A stretch of DNA of 36,683 bases from Actinomycetes bacterium (GCA_021784035.1 JAJXTD010000005.1:1-36683); one strand, 5' to 3'; positions 7,865 to 15,404 are shown, counted from the stretch's first letter. Numbers and translations are program-made. The notes: generated by a model from the sequence alone, not told the origin.

Positions 7865-8839
7865 ATGCCCGCCGTCACCGTCGACGACATCACCGTCCTG
7901 CCGCGCGTCCGCCGGCCGGACCCCGGACTCGTCCGGCCGCGCCCGGTCGCGTCGGTGACGACCGCGCCGAGCGGGCTCGAGGGCGAGGGGTTCCCGGTGC
8001 GCCGGGCGTTCGCCGGCGTCGACCAGACGCTGCTCGACCCGTTCATCATGATGGACCAGATGGGCGAGGTGGAGTACGCGCCGGGCGAGCCCCGCGGCAC
8101 CGCGTGGCACCCGCACCGCGGGTTCGAGACGGTCACCTACATCATGGACGGCTCGTTCATCCACCAGGACTCCCACGGTGGCGGCGGCGTCATCACCAAC
8201 GGCGACACGCAGTGGATGACCGCCGGCAGCGGGCTGCTGCACATCGAGACGCCGCCGGAGCAGCTGGTCATGAGCGGCGGGCTGTTCCACGGCCTGCAGC
8301 TGTGGGTCAACCTCCCGCGCACCGCCAAGATGAACCCCCCGCGCTACCAGGACCTGCGCGCCACCGGCGTAGCCCTGCTCTCCAGCGACGACGGCGGCGC
8401 CCTGCTCCGCGTGATCGCCGGTGAGCTCGGCGGGCACGCCGGCCCGGGCTCGACGTACACCCCCATGACGATGGTGCACGCGACGATCAGCCCCGGCGCG
8501 TCGATGACGATCCCGTGGCGTCAGGACTTCAACGCCCTCGCCTACGTCCTGTCCGGCCGCGGCACGACGGGCGAGGAGCGCCGGCCGGTGCGCACCGGGC
8601 AGCTCGCCGTCTTCGGCCAGGGCGGCAGCATCACCATCGCCGCCGACGCGAGCCAGGACGCCAACGCCCCGGCGCTCGAGGTCGTGCTGCTCGGCGGCGA
8701 GCCGATCCGGGAGCCGGTCGCCTGGATGGGCCCGTTCGTCATGAACACCCAGCGCGAGCTGATGCAGGCCGTCGAGGACTACCAGCGCGGCCGCCTCGGC
8801 GTCGTCCCCGCCGACGGCATCCAGCCCTTCCACGCCTGA
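7865..8839 (+). CDS. pirin family protein
   Basis: A 324-aa bicupin of the pirin family. The metal site is complete: H82 and H84 in WHPHRGFET and H126/E128 in GLLHIET, matching the His/His/His/Glu set of pirins. Some bacterial pirins have quercetin dioxygenase activity and others are linked to redox stress. Ribosome binding site AGGAGG lies 4-5 nt before the ATG. The gene stands alone behind a palindrome that resembles the operator of the MarR regulator encoded 14 kb away, suggesting a shared electrophile- or quinone-type stress role. A longer, ~324-aa form is common in actinobacteria. Confidence 0.92.
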   Translation: MPAVTVDDITVLPRVRRPDPGLVRPRPVASVTTAPSGLEGEGFPVRRAFAGVDQTLLDPFIMMDQMGEVEYAPGEPRGTAWHPHRGFETVTYIMDGSFIHQDSHGGGGVITNGDTQWMTAGSGLLHIETPPEQLVMSGGLFHGLQLWVNLPRTAKMNPPRYQDLRATGVALLSSDDGGALLRVIAGELGGHAGPGSTYTPMTMVHATISPGASMTIPWRQDFNALAYVLSGRGTTGEERRPVRTGQLAVFGQGGSITIAADASQDANAPALEVVLLGGEPIREPVAWMGPFVMNTQRELMQAVEDYQRGRLGVVPADGIQPFHA

Positions 8840-8854
8840 CCGCCTGCCCCCTTC

Positions 8855-8902
8855 CCCCGTGAATGTGCCCTGAGCTGCGCTAGAAGCAGGCAGGGCTCCC
8901 CC
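8855..8902 (-). repeat. dispersed hairpin repeat, copy R1 (inverted relative to R2, R3)
   Basis: Bases 8855-8889 are the exact reverse complement of 12241-12275 (35/35). The flanking CAGGGCTCCCC also matches the other copies. It folds as GCCCTG-AG-CTGC, loop GCTAGAA, GCAG-G-CAGGGC. It starts 15 nt after the pirin stop and ends 63 nt before the AbiEi/DUF559-like gene. Confidence 0.85.
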
Positions 8903-8965
8903 GCTCGTCCACAGGCCGGTCGCACCGGGATCCGCGACCCGAGTCGGACCGACCATCCTGGCGCG

Positions 8966-9991
8966 ATGCCTCGCCGTTCCTCCCGCGACGCCGACCTCGT
9001 GGCCGCCGCGGACTCGCAGCTCGGTCTCATCACCGCCGCGCAGCTCGCGCAGCTCGGCGTGCAGTCATCGACGGTCGCCCGCCGTCGGGCCGGTGGCATG
9101 TGGACGCGGGTGCTGCCCGGCGTACACCTCGTCGACGGCGGGCACCCGACCCGGACGCAGCGCCTCCTCGCTGCCCTCCTCTACGCGGGGCCCGACTCGA
9201 TGCTGACCGGGACATCGGCGCTCCGCCTGTACGGCTTCCGCGCCCTGCACCTGCAGGAGATCGCCGACGACGAGCCCGAGCGTCCCGAGCCGGTTCACGT
9301 CCTGGTCGCGCACGAGAGGCGCCGGCTCTCGACCGGGTTCGTGCGGATCGAGCGCACGCACCGGCTCCCGACGCCGGCACGGCGCCGCGGCCTCGCCGTA
9401 GCCCCTCTCCCCCGGGCGGTCGGGGACGCCGCGCGACGGTTCCCCCGCGAGTCCGACGCCGTCGCCGTCGTGACGGAGGCCGTGCAGCGCGGTTGGGCCG
9501 ACGTCGACGACCTCCGCACGGAGCTGCGCGAGGGCCCGACTCGCGGCAGCCGATACCTGCGCGGCGCCGTGGCGTCGGTCGCACGCGGAGCGCGCTCGGT
9601 GCCCGAGGTCGACCTCGCGAGCCTCCTGGAGGCGGCGCAGATCCCCGGGCTCGTCCTCAACGCGCGCCTCGTGACCGACTCGGGCGTCTTCGTCGCCGTC
9701 GCCGATGCCTGGCTGGACGACGTCGGTCTCGCCATCGAGGTCGACAGCCTCGAGTACCACTCGACCGGCGAGCACTTCGAGCGGACCGTACGCCGCAACG
9801 CCCGCTATGCCACGGCCGGCGTCCCCGTGTTCACCGTGCTCCCCTCCGACATCCGGGACCGGCCGAGCTCGGTCGTGGGTGACGTCCTGAGCGCCCGCGC
9901 CGCGGCCGCGCAGCGTCCACGCCCGCGGGTGCACGCCGACGGGCCGGGGACGGCGTCCGCCGGCCGGCTGGGGTGGCCCTGGGGAGCCTGA
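8966..9991 (+). CDS. AbiEi-type HTH protein with DUF559/Vsr-like nuclease domain
   Basis: A 341-aa protein. Residues 8-60 look like the winged-helix head of AbiEi-family proteins (LGLITAAQLAQLGV..TVARRRAGGMWTRVLPGVH). Residues 205-295 look like a DUF559/Vsr-type PD-(D/E)xK fold: E214 (SVPEVDLASLL), D247 (VADAWL), E258 and D260 (LAIEVDS) and H265 (EYH). The usual catalytic Lys is replaced by the ExD arrangement typical of DUF559. No AbiEii toxin partner is adjacent, so it is not a standard type IV toxin-antitoxin pair. The ATG follows a CATCCT box, perhaps leaderless. The stop codon lies inside repeat R2, and inverted repeat R1 lies upstream. Function unknown; a role linked to the repeats is hypothetical. 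Confidence 0.8.
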   Translation: MPRRSSRDADLVAAADSQLGLITAAQLAQLGVQSSTVARRRAGGMWTRVLPGVHLVDGGHPTRTQRLLAALLYAGPDSMLTGTSALRLYGFRALHLQEIADDEPERPEPVHVLVAHERRRLSTGFVRIERTHRLPTPARRRGLAVAPLPRAVGDAARRFPRESDAVAVVTEAVQRGWADVDDLRTELREGPTRGSRYLRGAVASVARGARSVPEVDLASLLEAAQIPGLVLNARLVTDSGVFVAVADAWLDDVGLAIEVDSLEYHSTGEHFERTVRRNARYATAGVPVFTVLPSDIRDRPSSVVGDVLSARAAAAQRPRPRVHADGPGTASAGRLGWPWGA

Positions 9992-10025
9992 GCTGCTTCT
10001 AGCGCAGTTCGGGGCACCTTGACGG
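9979..10025 (+). repeat. dispersed hairpin repeat, copy R2
   Basis: Bases 9993-10027 match R3 (12241-12275) at 30 of 35 positions, and the CTGGGGAGCCTG before it is identical in R3. It folds as CCTGAGCTGC, loop TTCTAGC, GCAGTTCGGG (10 bp with G-T pairs). The stop codon of the nuclease gene (9989-9991) lies within it. It is opposite in orientation to R1. Confidence 0.85.
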
Positions 10026-10048
10026 CGAACGGAGGTTCCGTCGCGTCG

Positions 10049-12205
10049 GTGCCCGCGGGTGCGGCAGAGTCGGGTCCCGTGACCCGCTCAGCTGCTTACG
10101 CCGTGCTGCAGTCGTCCACGTCGACCGTCGTGGTCACCCACGACGACGACGTCCCCCGCATCGTCCACTGGGGTGCCACGCTCCCCGCGGGCGTGGACGC
10201 CCCGGCGCTGGCGGCGCTCGACGACCCCGCGGTGCCGCAGGGCGGTCTCGACGTCGTACCCCCGCTGTCGCTGCTCCCCGAGCGGTCCCGCGGCTGGTCG
10301 GCGTATGGCGGGCTCGACGCGCACCGTGCCGACGGCCGCGACTGGGCGCCCCGCCTCGTCCGTACGTCGAGCACGCACCGGGACGGCACCCTCACCTGGG
10401 CCGGAGCGGACCCGACCGCCCGGGTGACGGTCACCGTCTCGCTCGCGCTCGGAGCCGACGGCGTGCTCGTGGTGTCGGCCGAAGTCGTCAACGACGGTGA
10501 CACCGACCTGCACGTCACCGCGCTCGCCCCGGCGCTCCCGCTGCCCGCGCGCGCGGACGAGTCGCTGACGCTCGTGGGCCGCTGGGCCAAGGAGCTGCAG
10601 GAGCAGCGCGCCGTCCTCGGCCGTGGCGCCCTCGTGCTGGAGAACCGCCGCGGGCGCACATCGCACGAGTCGGCGCCGACCGTGATGGTGGGGACGCGGT
10701 CGTTCGGCGAGCAGCACGGCGAGGTGTGGGCCGCGCACCTCGGCTGGAGCGGCAACCACCACCTGCGGGTGGAGTCCCTCCCGGACGGTCGCCGCTTCCT
10801 GTCGCTGGCCGAGCTGCTGCTCCCCGGCGAGGTCCGGCTCGCCCCCGGGGAGTCCTACGCCGCCCCGTCGCTGTACGGCGTCTACTCGGGCCACGGCCTC
10901 GGCGGCGTGTCCGACGCCTTCCACGCGCACGTCCGGGGCCGCGCATCGCACCCGGCCACCCCGCGGCCGGTCATCCTCAACACCTGGGAGGCCGTGTACT
11001 TCCGGCACAACGTGCCCGAGCTGCAGGGGCTCGCCGAGGTCGCGGCGTCGGTGGGCGTCGAGCGCTTCGTCCTCGACGACGGGTGGTTCCGGGGCCGCGA
11101 CGACGACACGACGTCCCTCGGCGACTGGTACGTCGACGAGCGCAAGTACCCGCACGGCCTCGGCGAGCTCGTCGACCACGTCGTGGGACTCGGGCTCGAG
11201 TTCGGCCTGTGGGTCGAGCCCGAGATGGTGAACCCCGACAGCGACCTGTTCCGCGCGCACCCGGACTGGGTCCTCGGGATCGACGGCCAGGAGCCCGTCC
11301 TCGGCCGGCACCAGCTCGTCCTCGACCTCGCGCGCATCGAGGTGTCGGCGTACCTCCTCGAACGGCTCGACGCCCTGCTCTCGGCGTTCCGCATCGGCTA
11401 CCTCAAGTGGGACATGAACCGCGACCTCGTCGCCGCCGGCCACCGCGGCGGTGCGGCGGGCGTGCACGCGCAGACGCTCGCGCTCTACGCGCTGCTCGAC
11501 GAGCTACGCCGGAGGCACCCCCGGGTCGAGATCGAGTCGTGCTCCTCGGGCGGCGCCCGCGTCGACCTCGGCATCGCAGCCCGCACCGACCGGTTCTGGA
11601 CGTCGGACTGCAACGACGCCCTCGAGCGCCAGCGCATCCAGCGGACGTTCTCCTACCTGCTGCCGCCCGAGCTCATGGGCGCGCACGTCGGGCCGACGTG
11701 GTCGCACACCACGGCTCGGACGCACACCCTGCCCTTCCGCGCGGCGACGGCGCTGTTCGGGCATCTCGGGTTCGAGTGGGACCTCGCCACGGCCAGCGCC
11801 GAGGACCGAGCGGGCGTGGCGCAGGTGATCGAGGTGCACAAGCGGTTCCGCCCGCTCCTGCACGGCGGGCGGACCGTCCGCGTCGACCACCCGGACGGCT
11901 CGGCGCTCGTCCACGGCGTCGTCGCGCCGGACCGCGGTGAGGCGCTGTTCTGCTACGCCCAGCTGTCGACGACCGACGCCACGACTCCGGTGCCCATGCG
12001 GCTCGTCGGCCTCGACCCGGCCCGCCGGTACCGGGTCGAGCGTGTCCTGCTGCCCGGCGCGACCTGGTCCCCCGGGAAGTCGGCGCCGCGGTGGTACGAC
12101 GCGGGGCTCGAGGCCGACGGCGCCCTGCTCGCGCAGGTCGGCGTACCCCTGGGCGTCCACGTGCCCGAGTCGGCGACGCTCGTCCACGTCACCGCGCTCG
12201 GCTGA
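10049..12205 (+). CDS. alpha-galactosidase, GH36
   Basis: A ~718-aa glycoside hydrolase of family 36, releasing terminal alpha-galactose from raffinose-type sugars or galactolipids. The nucleophile is D455 in KWDMNRD and the acid/base is D520 in TSDCND; RVEIESCSSGGARVD and WVEPEMVNPDSDL are further signatures. The domain order is an N-terminal beta supersandwich, TIM barrel and C-terminal beta domain. No signal peptide is seen, so it is probably cytoplasmic. The start is uncertain: TTG 10019 lies in repeat R2 and is unlikely; GTG 10049 has GGAGG (10031-10035) upstream; GTG 10079 is also possible. The Gfo/Idh oxidoreductase follows, and a sugar ABC transporter lies 3 kb further on. Confidence 0.93.
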   Translation: MPAGAAESGPVTRSAAYAVLQSSTSTVVVTHDDDVPRIVHWGATLPAGVDAPALAALDDPAVPQGGLDVVPPLSLLPERSRGWSAYGGLDAHRADGRDWAPRLVRTSSTHRDGTLTWAGADPTARVTVTVSLALGADGVLVVSAEVVNDGDTDLHVTALAPALPLPARADESLTLVGRWAKELQEQRAVLGRGALVLENRRGRTSHESAPTVMVGTRSFGEQHGEVWAAHLGWSGNHHLRVESLPDGRRFLSLAELLLPGEVRLAPGESYAAPSLYGVYSGHGLGGVSDAFHAHVRGRASHPATPRPVILNTWEAVYFRHNVPELQGLAEVAASVGVERFVLDDGWFRGRDDDTTSLGDWYVDERKYPHGLGELVDHVVGLGLEFGLWVEPEMVNPDSDLFRAHPDWVLGIDGQEPVLGRHQLVLDLARIEVSAYLLERLDALLSAFRIGYLKWDMNRDLVAAGHRGGAAGVHAQTLALYALLDELRRRHPRVEIESCSSGGARVDLGIAARTDRFWTSDCNDALERQRIQRTFSYLLPPELMGAHVGPTWSHTTARTHTLPFRAATALFGHLGFEWDLATASAEDRAGVAQVIEVHKRFRPLLHGGRTVRVDHPDGSALVHGVVAPDRGEALFCYAQLSTTDATTPVPMRLVGLDPARRYRVERVLLPGATWSPGKSAPRWYDAGLEADGALLAQVGVPLGVHVPESATLVHVTALG

Positions 12206-12226
12206 GACCCGGCCGGCGGCTCGGAG

Positions 12227-12275
12227 CTGGGGAGCCTGGACTGCTTCTAGCGCAGCTCAGGGCACATTCACGGGG
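12227..12275 (+). repeat. dispersed hairpin repeat, copy R3
   Basis: This copy begins CTGGGGAGCCTG and contains the 35-nt block that is an exact inverted match to R1. It folds as CCTGGACTGC, loop TTCTAGC, GCAGCTCAGG, with a small internal mismatch. It starts 21 nt after the alpha-galactosidase stop and lies in the same orientation as R2. Confidence 0.85.
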
Positions 12276-12306
12276 AAAGGTGGGGGCGGGAGGGTTGGAT
12301 GGGGGG

Positions 12307-13290
12307 ATGAGCGACACGTTCCGCTGGGGAGTCATCGGCACGGGCTTCATCGCCGACACGTTCGTCCGCGACCTGGTGCTGCTGCCGGACCACGCGGTCG
12401 TGGCCGTGGGGTCGCGGTCGCGCGAGGCGGCCGACACGTTCGCCGACCGGCACGCGATCCCGCACCGGCACGCGTCGTACGCCGACCTCGTCGCCGACCC
12501 CGAGGTCGACGCCGTCTACGTCGCGACACCGCACCCCGGTCACCACGACGCCGCGCTGCTCGGCATCGAGGCCGGCAAGGCCGTGCTCGTGGAGAAGCCG
12601 TTCACGATGGACGCCGACGAGGCCCGCTCGCTCGTGGCCGCGGCCCGGGCACGCGGCACGTTCCTCATGGAGGCGATGTGGACGCGCTTCCTGCCGCACA
12701 TGGCGGCGGTGCGCGACATCGTCGCGTCCGGCCGCCTCGGCGAGCTGGTCCTCGTGACCGCGGACCACGGCCAGTGGTTCCACGAGGACCCGGCCCACCG
12801 CCTGTTCGCCCCCGAGCTCGGTGGCGGCGCGCTGCTGGACCTCGGGATCTACCCCGTGTCGTTCGCGTCGATGGTGCTGGGCACGCCGGCGAGCGTGCAC
12901 GCCGTGAGCGACCCCTCCTTCACCCCCGTCGACGCGCAGACCTCGATGGTCCTGCGCTACGCCGGCGGCGCGCACGCCTCGCTCACGACGACGCTGCGCG
13001 CCTCGACGCCGTGCCTCGCGTCCGTCTCCGGCACCGAGGGGCGCATCGAGATCACGTCGACGTTCTACGCGCCCGCGCCGTTCCGCGTGGTCCCGCGCGA
13101 CGGCGCCGTCGAGATGCACAACATCCACGTCGCCGGGCACGGCATGCGGTTCGAGGCGGCCGAGGTCGGGCGCTGCGTCCGCGAGGGCCGCACCGAGTCC
13201 CCGCTCCTGCCGCTGGACGAGACCGTCTCGATCATGGAGACGCTCGACGAGGTGCGCCACCAGATCGGGCTGGTGTACCCGCAGTCCTGA
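12307..13290 (+). CDS. Gfo/Idh/MocA family oxidoreductase
   Basis: A 327-aa NAD(P)-dependent sugar or cyclitol dehydrogenase-type protein. The Rossmann N-terminus reads GVIGTGFIADTF, followed by DAVYVATPHPGHH, and the conserved catalytic EKP is at VLVEKPFT. GGGALLDLGIYPVSFA is the typical C-terminal-domain motif with the conserved Asp/His-equivalent region. A G-rich run just before ATG 12307 may act as the ribosome binding site. It lies 100 nt after the alpha-galactosidase but separated by repeat R3, so cotranscription is unclear. The trans-1,2-dihydrobenzenediol dehydrogenase/glucose-fructose type is a close match in form; substrate unknown. Confidence 0.9.
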   Translation: MSDTFRWGVIGTGFIADTFVRDLVLLPDHAVVAVGSRSREAADTFADRHAIPHRHASYADLVADPEVDAVYVATPHPGHHDAALLGIEAGKAVLVEKPFTMDADEARSLVAAARARGTFLMEAMWTRFLPHMAAVRDIVASGRLGELVLVTADHGQWFHEDPAHRLFAPELGGGALLDLGIYPVSFASMVLGTPASVHAVSDPSFTPVDAQTSMVLRYAGGAHASLTTTLRASTPCLASVSGTEGRIEITSTFYAPAPFRVVPRDGAVEMHNIHVAGHGMRFEAAEVGRCVREGRTESPLLPLDETVSIMETLDEVRHQIGLVYPQS

Positions 13291-13350
13291 CCGCCGCTCC
13301 GTGCGCCGTGCCGTCCCCGGCCGCACGTCCGCCGCACCCGACCACGTCAG

Positions 13351-13439
13351 GCCGCCGGGCCCGGGTGGGCGCGGCGTCAGATCGGTCGGGCGGTCCCGAC
13401 AACCTCCGCCCGCCGAGCACGGGTGCGGCGCGGCGTCAG
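13351..13439. repeat. two imperfect ~30-nt direct repeats
   Basis: CCGCCGGGCCCGGGTGGGCG followed by CGGCGTCAG (13352-13380) recurs as CCGCCGAGCACGGGTGCGGC plus GCGGCGTCAG (about 13410-13439). The second copy contains the stop codon of the PEBP gene. It looks like a local duplication of that gene's 3' end; no function is evident. Confidence 0.5.
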
Positions 13440-13969
13440 TGCGCGTACGTCGGCGTGATCGTCGCGCGACCGAGGGTGTGGAACGCGAGGTGGAAGCCGA
13501 CCACCGCCGGCGTCACCGTGGCGTCCACCCCGAGCGTCGGGACGTCGACCGCGTGCACGACGAAGAAGTAGCGGTGCGGCATGTCGCCCTGCGGCGGCGC
13601 GCAACCGCCGTAGTCGGCGGTGCCGAAGTCGGTCCTGACGTGGAAGCCGCCGGGCAGCGTCGCGTCGGACGAGCCGGCGCCGCGCGCCAGCGAGCGGGTG
13701 TCGCCGGGGAGGTCGACGGCGCACCAGTGCCAGAACCCCGACGGCGTGGGCGCGTCCGGGTCGAAGCAGGTGACGACGACGCTGCGCGTCCCCTCCGGGA
13801 CACCGCTCCACGCGAGCTGCGGCGACAGGTTCCCGCCGCCCACCGACCCGTGCACGTGCAGCGTCGGCGCCGGTGCCCCGTCGACGACGTCGGTGCTGGT
13901 GACCTCGAACGCGGGCACCGGGGGCAGGTAGTCGTAGGGGTTGACGGCGACGCGTCGGTCCAGGCTCAT
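13436..13969 (-). CDS. PEBP / YbhB-YbcL family protein (Raf kinase inhibitor-like)
   Basis: A 177-aa phosphatidylethanolamine-binding-fold protein. The ligand pocket motifs are present: CFDPDAPTPSGFWHW (DPD-x-P and HW), GGCAPPQGD and MPHRYFFVVHAVD. The length is typical of the bacterial YbhB/YbcL group, whose cellular role is not well defined. No signal peptide is visible, so it is cytoplasmic. Start ATG 13969 has GAGGAG about 6 nt upstream. It is convergent with the Gfo/Idh gene and preceded by a gene-free region. Confidence 0.92.
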   Translation of the reverse strand: MSLDRRVAVNPYDYLPPVPAFEVTSTDVVDGAPAPTLHVHGSVGGGNLSPQLAWSGVPEGTRSVVVTCFDPDAPTPSGFWHWCAVDLPGDTRSLARGAGSSDATLPGGFHVRTDFGTADYGGCAPPQGDMPHRYFFVVHAVDVPTLGVDATVTPAVVGFHLAFHTLGRATITPTYAH

Positions 13970-14056
13970 GACGTCTCCTCACGGCAGCGGACGATGGGTC
14001 CCAGCCAACCGCACGCCTCCCCCGGACGCGACCGGGTCCCGGCACCCGAGCTCGCT

Positions 14057-14125
14057 CCTGTGCACAGGACTGGGGACAACCTGGGGACGAACGCCCTCCG
14101 GCGGAGGACAAGCTGTGCACATCCT
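14057..14125. other. cluster of DnaA-box-like words
   Basis: CCTGTGCACAGG (14057-14068) is a perfect palindrome. On the minus strand TTGTCCCCA occurs at about 14072-14080, one base from the actinobacterial DnaA box TTGTCCACA, and GTTCGTCCCCA and CTTGTCCTCC follow the same style. A second TGTGCACA lies at 14114-14121. No dnaA or dnaN is near, so this is not the known oriC arrangement. Confidence 0.25.
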
Positions 14126-14335
14126 GTGGGTGGGAAAGATTCCTGGAAAACTTCGCGCAAACCCCTTGTGCCGCAGGCGAGAAGGCGCGTAGAACTACGC
14201 CCACGCCGAGCACGACGGGCGGGCCACTCGGAGGCGACTCCGGCGGCGGGAGGGATGCGGGCGACCGCGGACCACTCGACGCGGCCCGGTCCACGAGCCC
14301 GGCCACGCCGAGAACGATCGGCGGGTCAGGGAGTG

Positions 14336-14378
14336 GGTTCCTCGGAACCGGCTCCCGAGGGAGCGATCTCCTCGGAGA
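14336..14378. repeat. three tandem 15-nt palindromic units
   Basis: GGTTCC-TC-GGAACC (14336-14349), GCTCCC-GA-GGGAGC (14351-14364) and TCTCC-TC-GGAGA (14367-14378) have centres exactly 15 nt apart. Arm sequences differ between units but each stays self-complementary. Neighbouring 15-nt steps on both sides are degenerate. Confidence 0.6.
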
Positions 14379-14610
14379 CGGCTCCCCGATGACGGCAGGC
14401 GGGCGACCGCAGGCCGGAGCCGGAACCCGTCGGACGAGCACGGCGGCCGCCGATGCGATCGGCGGGCCACGGGACCGCGTCCTCGGACGCGCGACCACGG
14501 CGCAGCGAGCGGGAGACTGCGAGCGCGTCGTCGGCCCGACGGACGCACGGTTGCACGGACGCCTGTCCCGCTGGCCGGGGCAACCTGGCCGCAGGACGGG
14601 CGAACGTGCC

Positions 14611-14647
14611 GCGGGGCCCCTCGATCTCATACATCGAGGGGCCCCGC
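14611..14647. terminator. perfect 15-bp hairpin, possible terminator or structured RNA
   Basis: GCGGGGCCCCTCGAT (14611-14625) and its exact reverse complement (14633-14647) enclose the 7-nt loop CTCATAC. It is very stable and symmetrical, with no T-run on either side. No gene ends nearby, so what it would terminate is unclear; it may belong to an unannotated RNA. Confidence 0.5.
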
Positions 14648-14841
14648 ACCATGTCCAGGATGCCTGATGCCCGGCGCACCGCCCGCGCGACACGACGAGG
14701 TGTCGCTCACAGGTTCCCCGGCGCCACGGGGTGAACGTCGTACGGGCCGGCTCTCCCGCACTCGTCCGGCGGCCAGGGTGTCCCGACGTCGACGGTCCCG
14801 TCGGGGGCTCCCGTGACTGCTCCCGCCGACCCGCGTCCGGC

Positions 14842-14847
14842 TAGCCT
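14842..14847 (+). promoter_or_regulatory. -10 box of a probably leaderless gene
   Basis: TAGCCT ends 6 nt before the ATG at 14854, with no Shine-Dalgarno between. This fits a leaderless transcript. Confidence 0.45.
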
Positions 14848-14853
14848 GCCGCC

Positions 14854-15390
14854 ATGCCCGACGACGCCCGGCGCGCCCAGCTCGACCGCATCGCGGCCCA
14901 CGAGGCCGAGGTGCGGTCCGGTCCGCTGACCTCCCTCATGCGCCGGCTCGGCCGGACCGCGGGGTTCGCCGCGGTCTACCGCAGGATCGGTCCGGTCGTC
15001 GACCCGCGCATCGCGCGCATCCGGGACGGCCGGTTCATGGCCCAGGTGTACGGCTTCCCGGTGCTGATCCTGCACACCACGGGTGCCAGGAGCGGGCAGC
15101 CGCGGTCGTCCCCGCTGCTCTACGTGCGCGACGGCGACGACGTCCTGCTCCTCGGGACCAACTTCGGCCAGCCGAAGCACCCCGCGTGGACGGCGAACCT
15201 GCGCGCGCACCCCGACGCCGTGGTCGAGATCGGGCCCGAGCGCCTGCCCGTGCGGGCCGAGCAGGTGGACGTCGAGACCTGGGCCCGGCTGTTCCCGTCG
15301 TTCGTCGCCGTCTACCCCGGCTACGCGAACTACCTCGAGCGCAGGGGCGACCTGACGCCGCGGATGTTCCGCCTGACGCCGCGCGACTGA
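14854..15390 (+). CDS. Ddn-like deazaflavin (F420)-dependent nitroreductase family protein
   Basis: A 178-aa protein of the Ddn/FDOR split-barrel family that uses F420 as hydride donor in actinobacteria. Signature motifs are LILHTTGARSGQPRSSPLLYV (residues 68-88) and the cofactor-binding GQPKHPAWTANLRAHPDAVVEI. An N-terminal ~50-residue extension precedes the barrel, as in many members, and may contact the membrane. Physiological roles in the family include quinone reduction and other reductions, but the substrate here cannot be read from sequence. It is the last gene before a strong bidirectional terminator. Confidence 0.9.
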   Translation: MPDDARRAQLDRIAAHEAEVRSGPLTSLMRRLGRTAGFAAVYRRIGPVVDPRIARIRDGRFMAQVYGFPVLILHTTGARSGQPRSSPLLYVRDGDDVLLLGTNFGQPKHPAWTANLRAHPDAVVEIGPERLPVRAEQVDVETWARLFPSFVAVYPGYANYLERRGDLTPRMFRLTPRD

Positions 15391-15404
15391 CCGCACCCGC
15401 TCAT

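Larger units (their letters stand above)
13970..14853. other. 884-nt gene-free region rich in palindromes
   Basis: No convincing gene is seen on either strand. In order it holds: a cluster of TGTGCACA and TTGTCCCCA-like words (14057-14125); a GCGTAG-AA-CTACGC hairpin (14187-14200); three repeated segments around GCCGAG-ACGA-GGCGGG (14209, 14308 and 14432 regions); three 15-nt tandem palindromes (14336-14378); a perfect 15-bp hairpin (14611-14647); and the promoter of the Ddn-like gene. The similar blocks suggest a decayed or repeat-built intergenic segment. Confidence 0.6.

Noticed and set aside
6227-8956. 909-codon minus-strand open frame
   Set aside because: It crosses the real LLM and VOC genes in another frame and the pirin gene antisense; composition is Arg/Ala/Gly-rich shadow, with no family motif.
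8966-9991. Type IV toxin-antitoxin module
   Set aside because: Only an AbiEi-like head is present; no AbiEii nucleotidyltransferase is adjacent, and the rest of the protein looks like a DUF559/Vsr nuclease.
10019-10048. TTG start for the alpha-galactosidase
   Set aside because: It lies inside repeat R2 and lacks an upstream ribosome binding site; GGAGG downstream favours a later GTG.
8855-12275. Composite transposon carrying nuclease plus alpha-galactosidase between R1 and R3
   Set aside because: No transposase and no target-site duplication are visible, and all three copies also fit simple 3'-end repeats. Kept only as a hypothesis for R1-R2.
13377-14693. A protein-coding gene in the 884-nt region between PEBP and the Ddn-like gene
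   Set aside because: The open frames are Pro/Arg-rich, lack plausible starts or known domains, and reflect GC-rich repeats.
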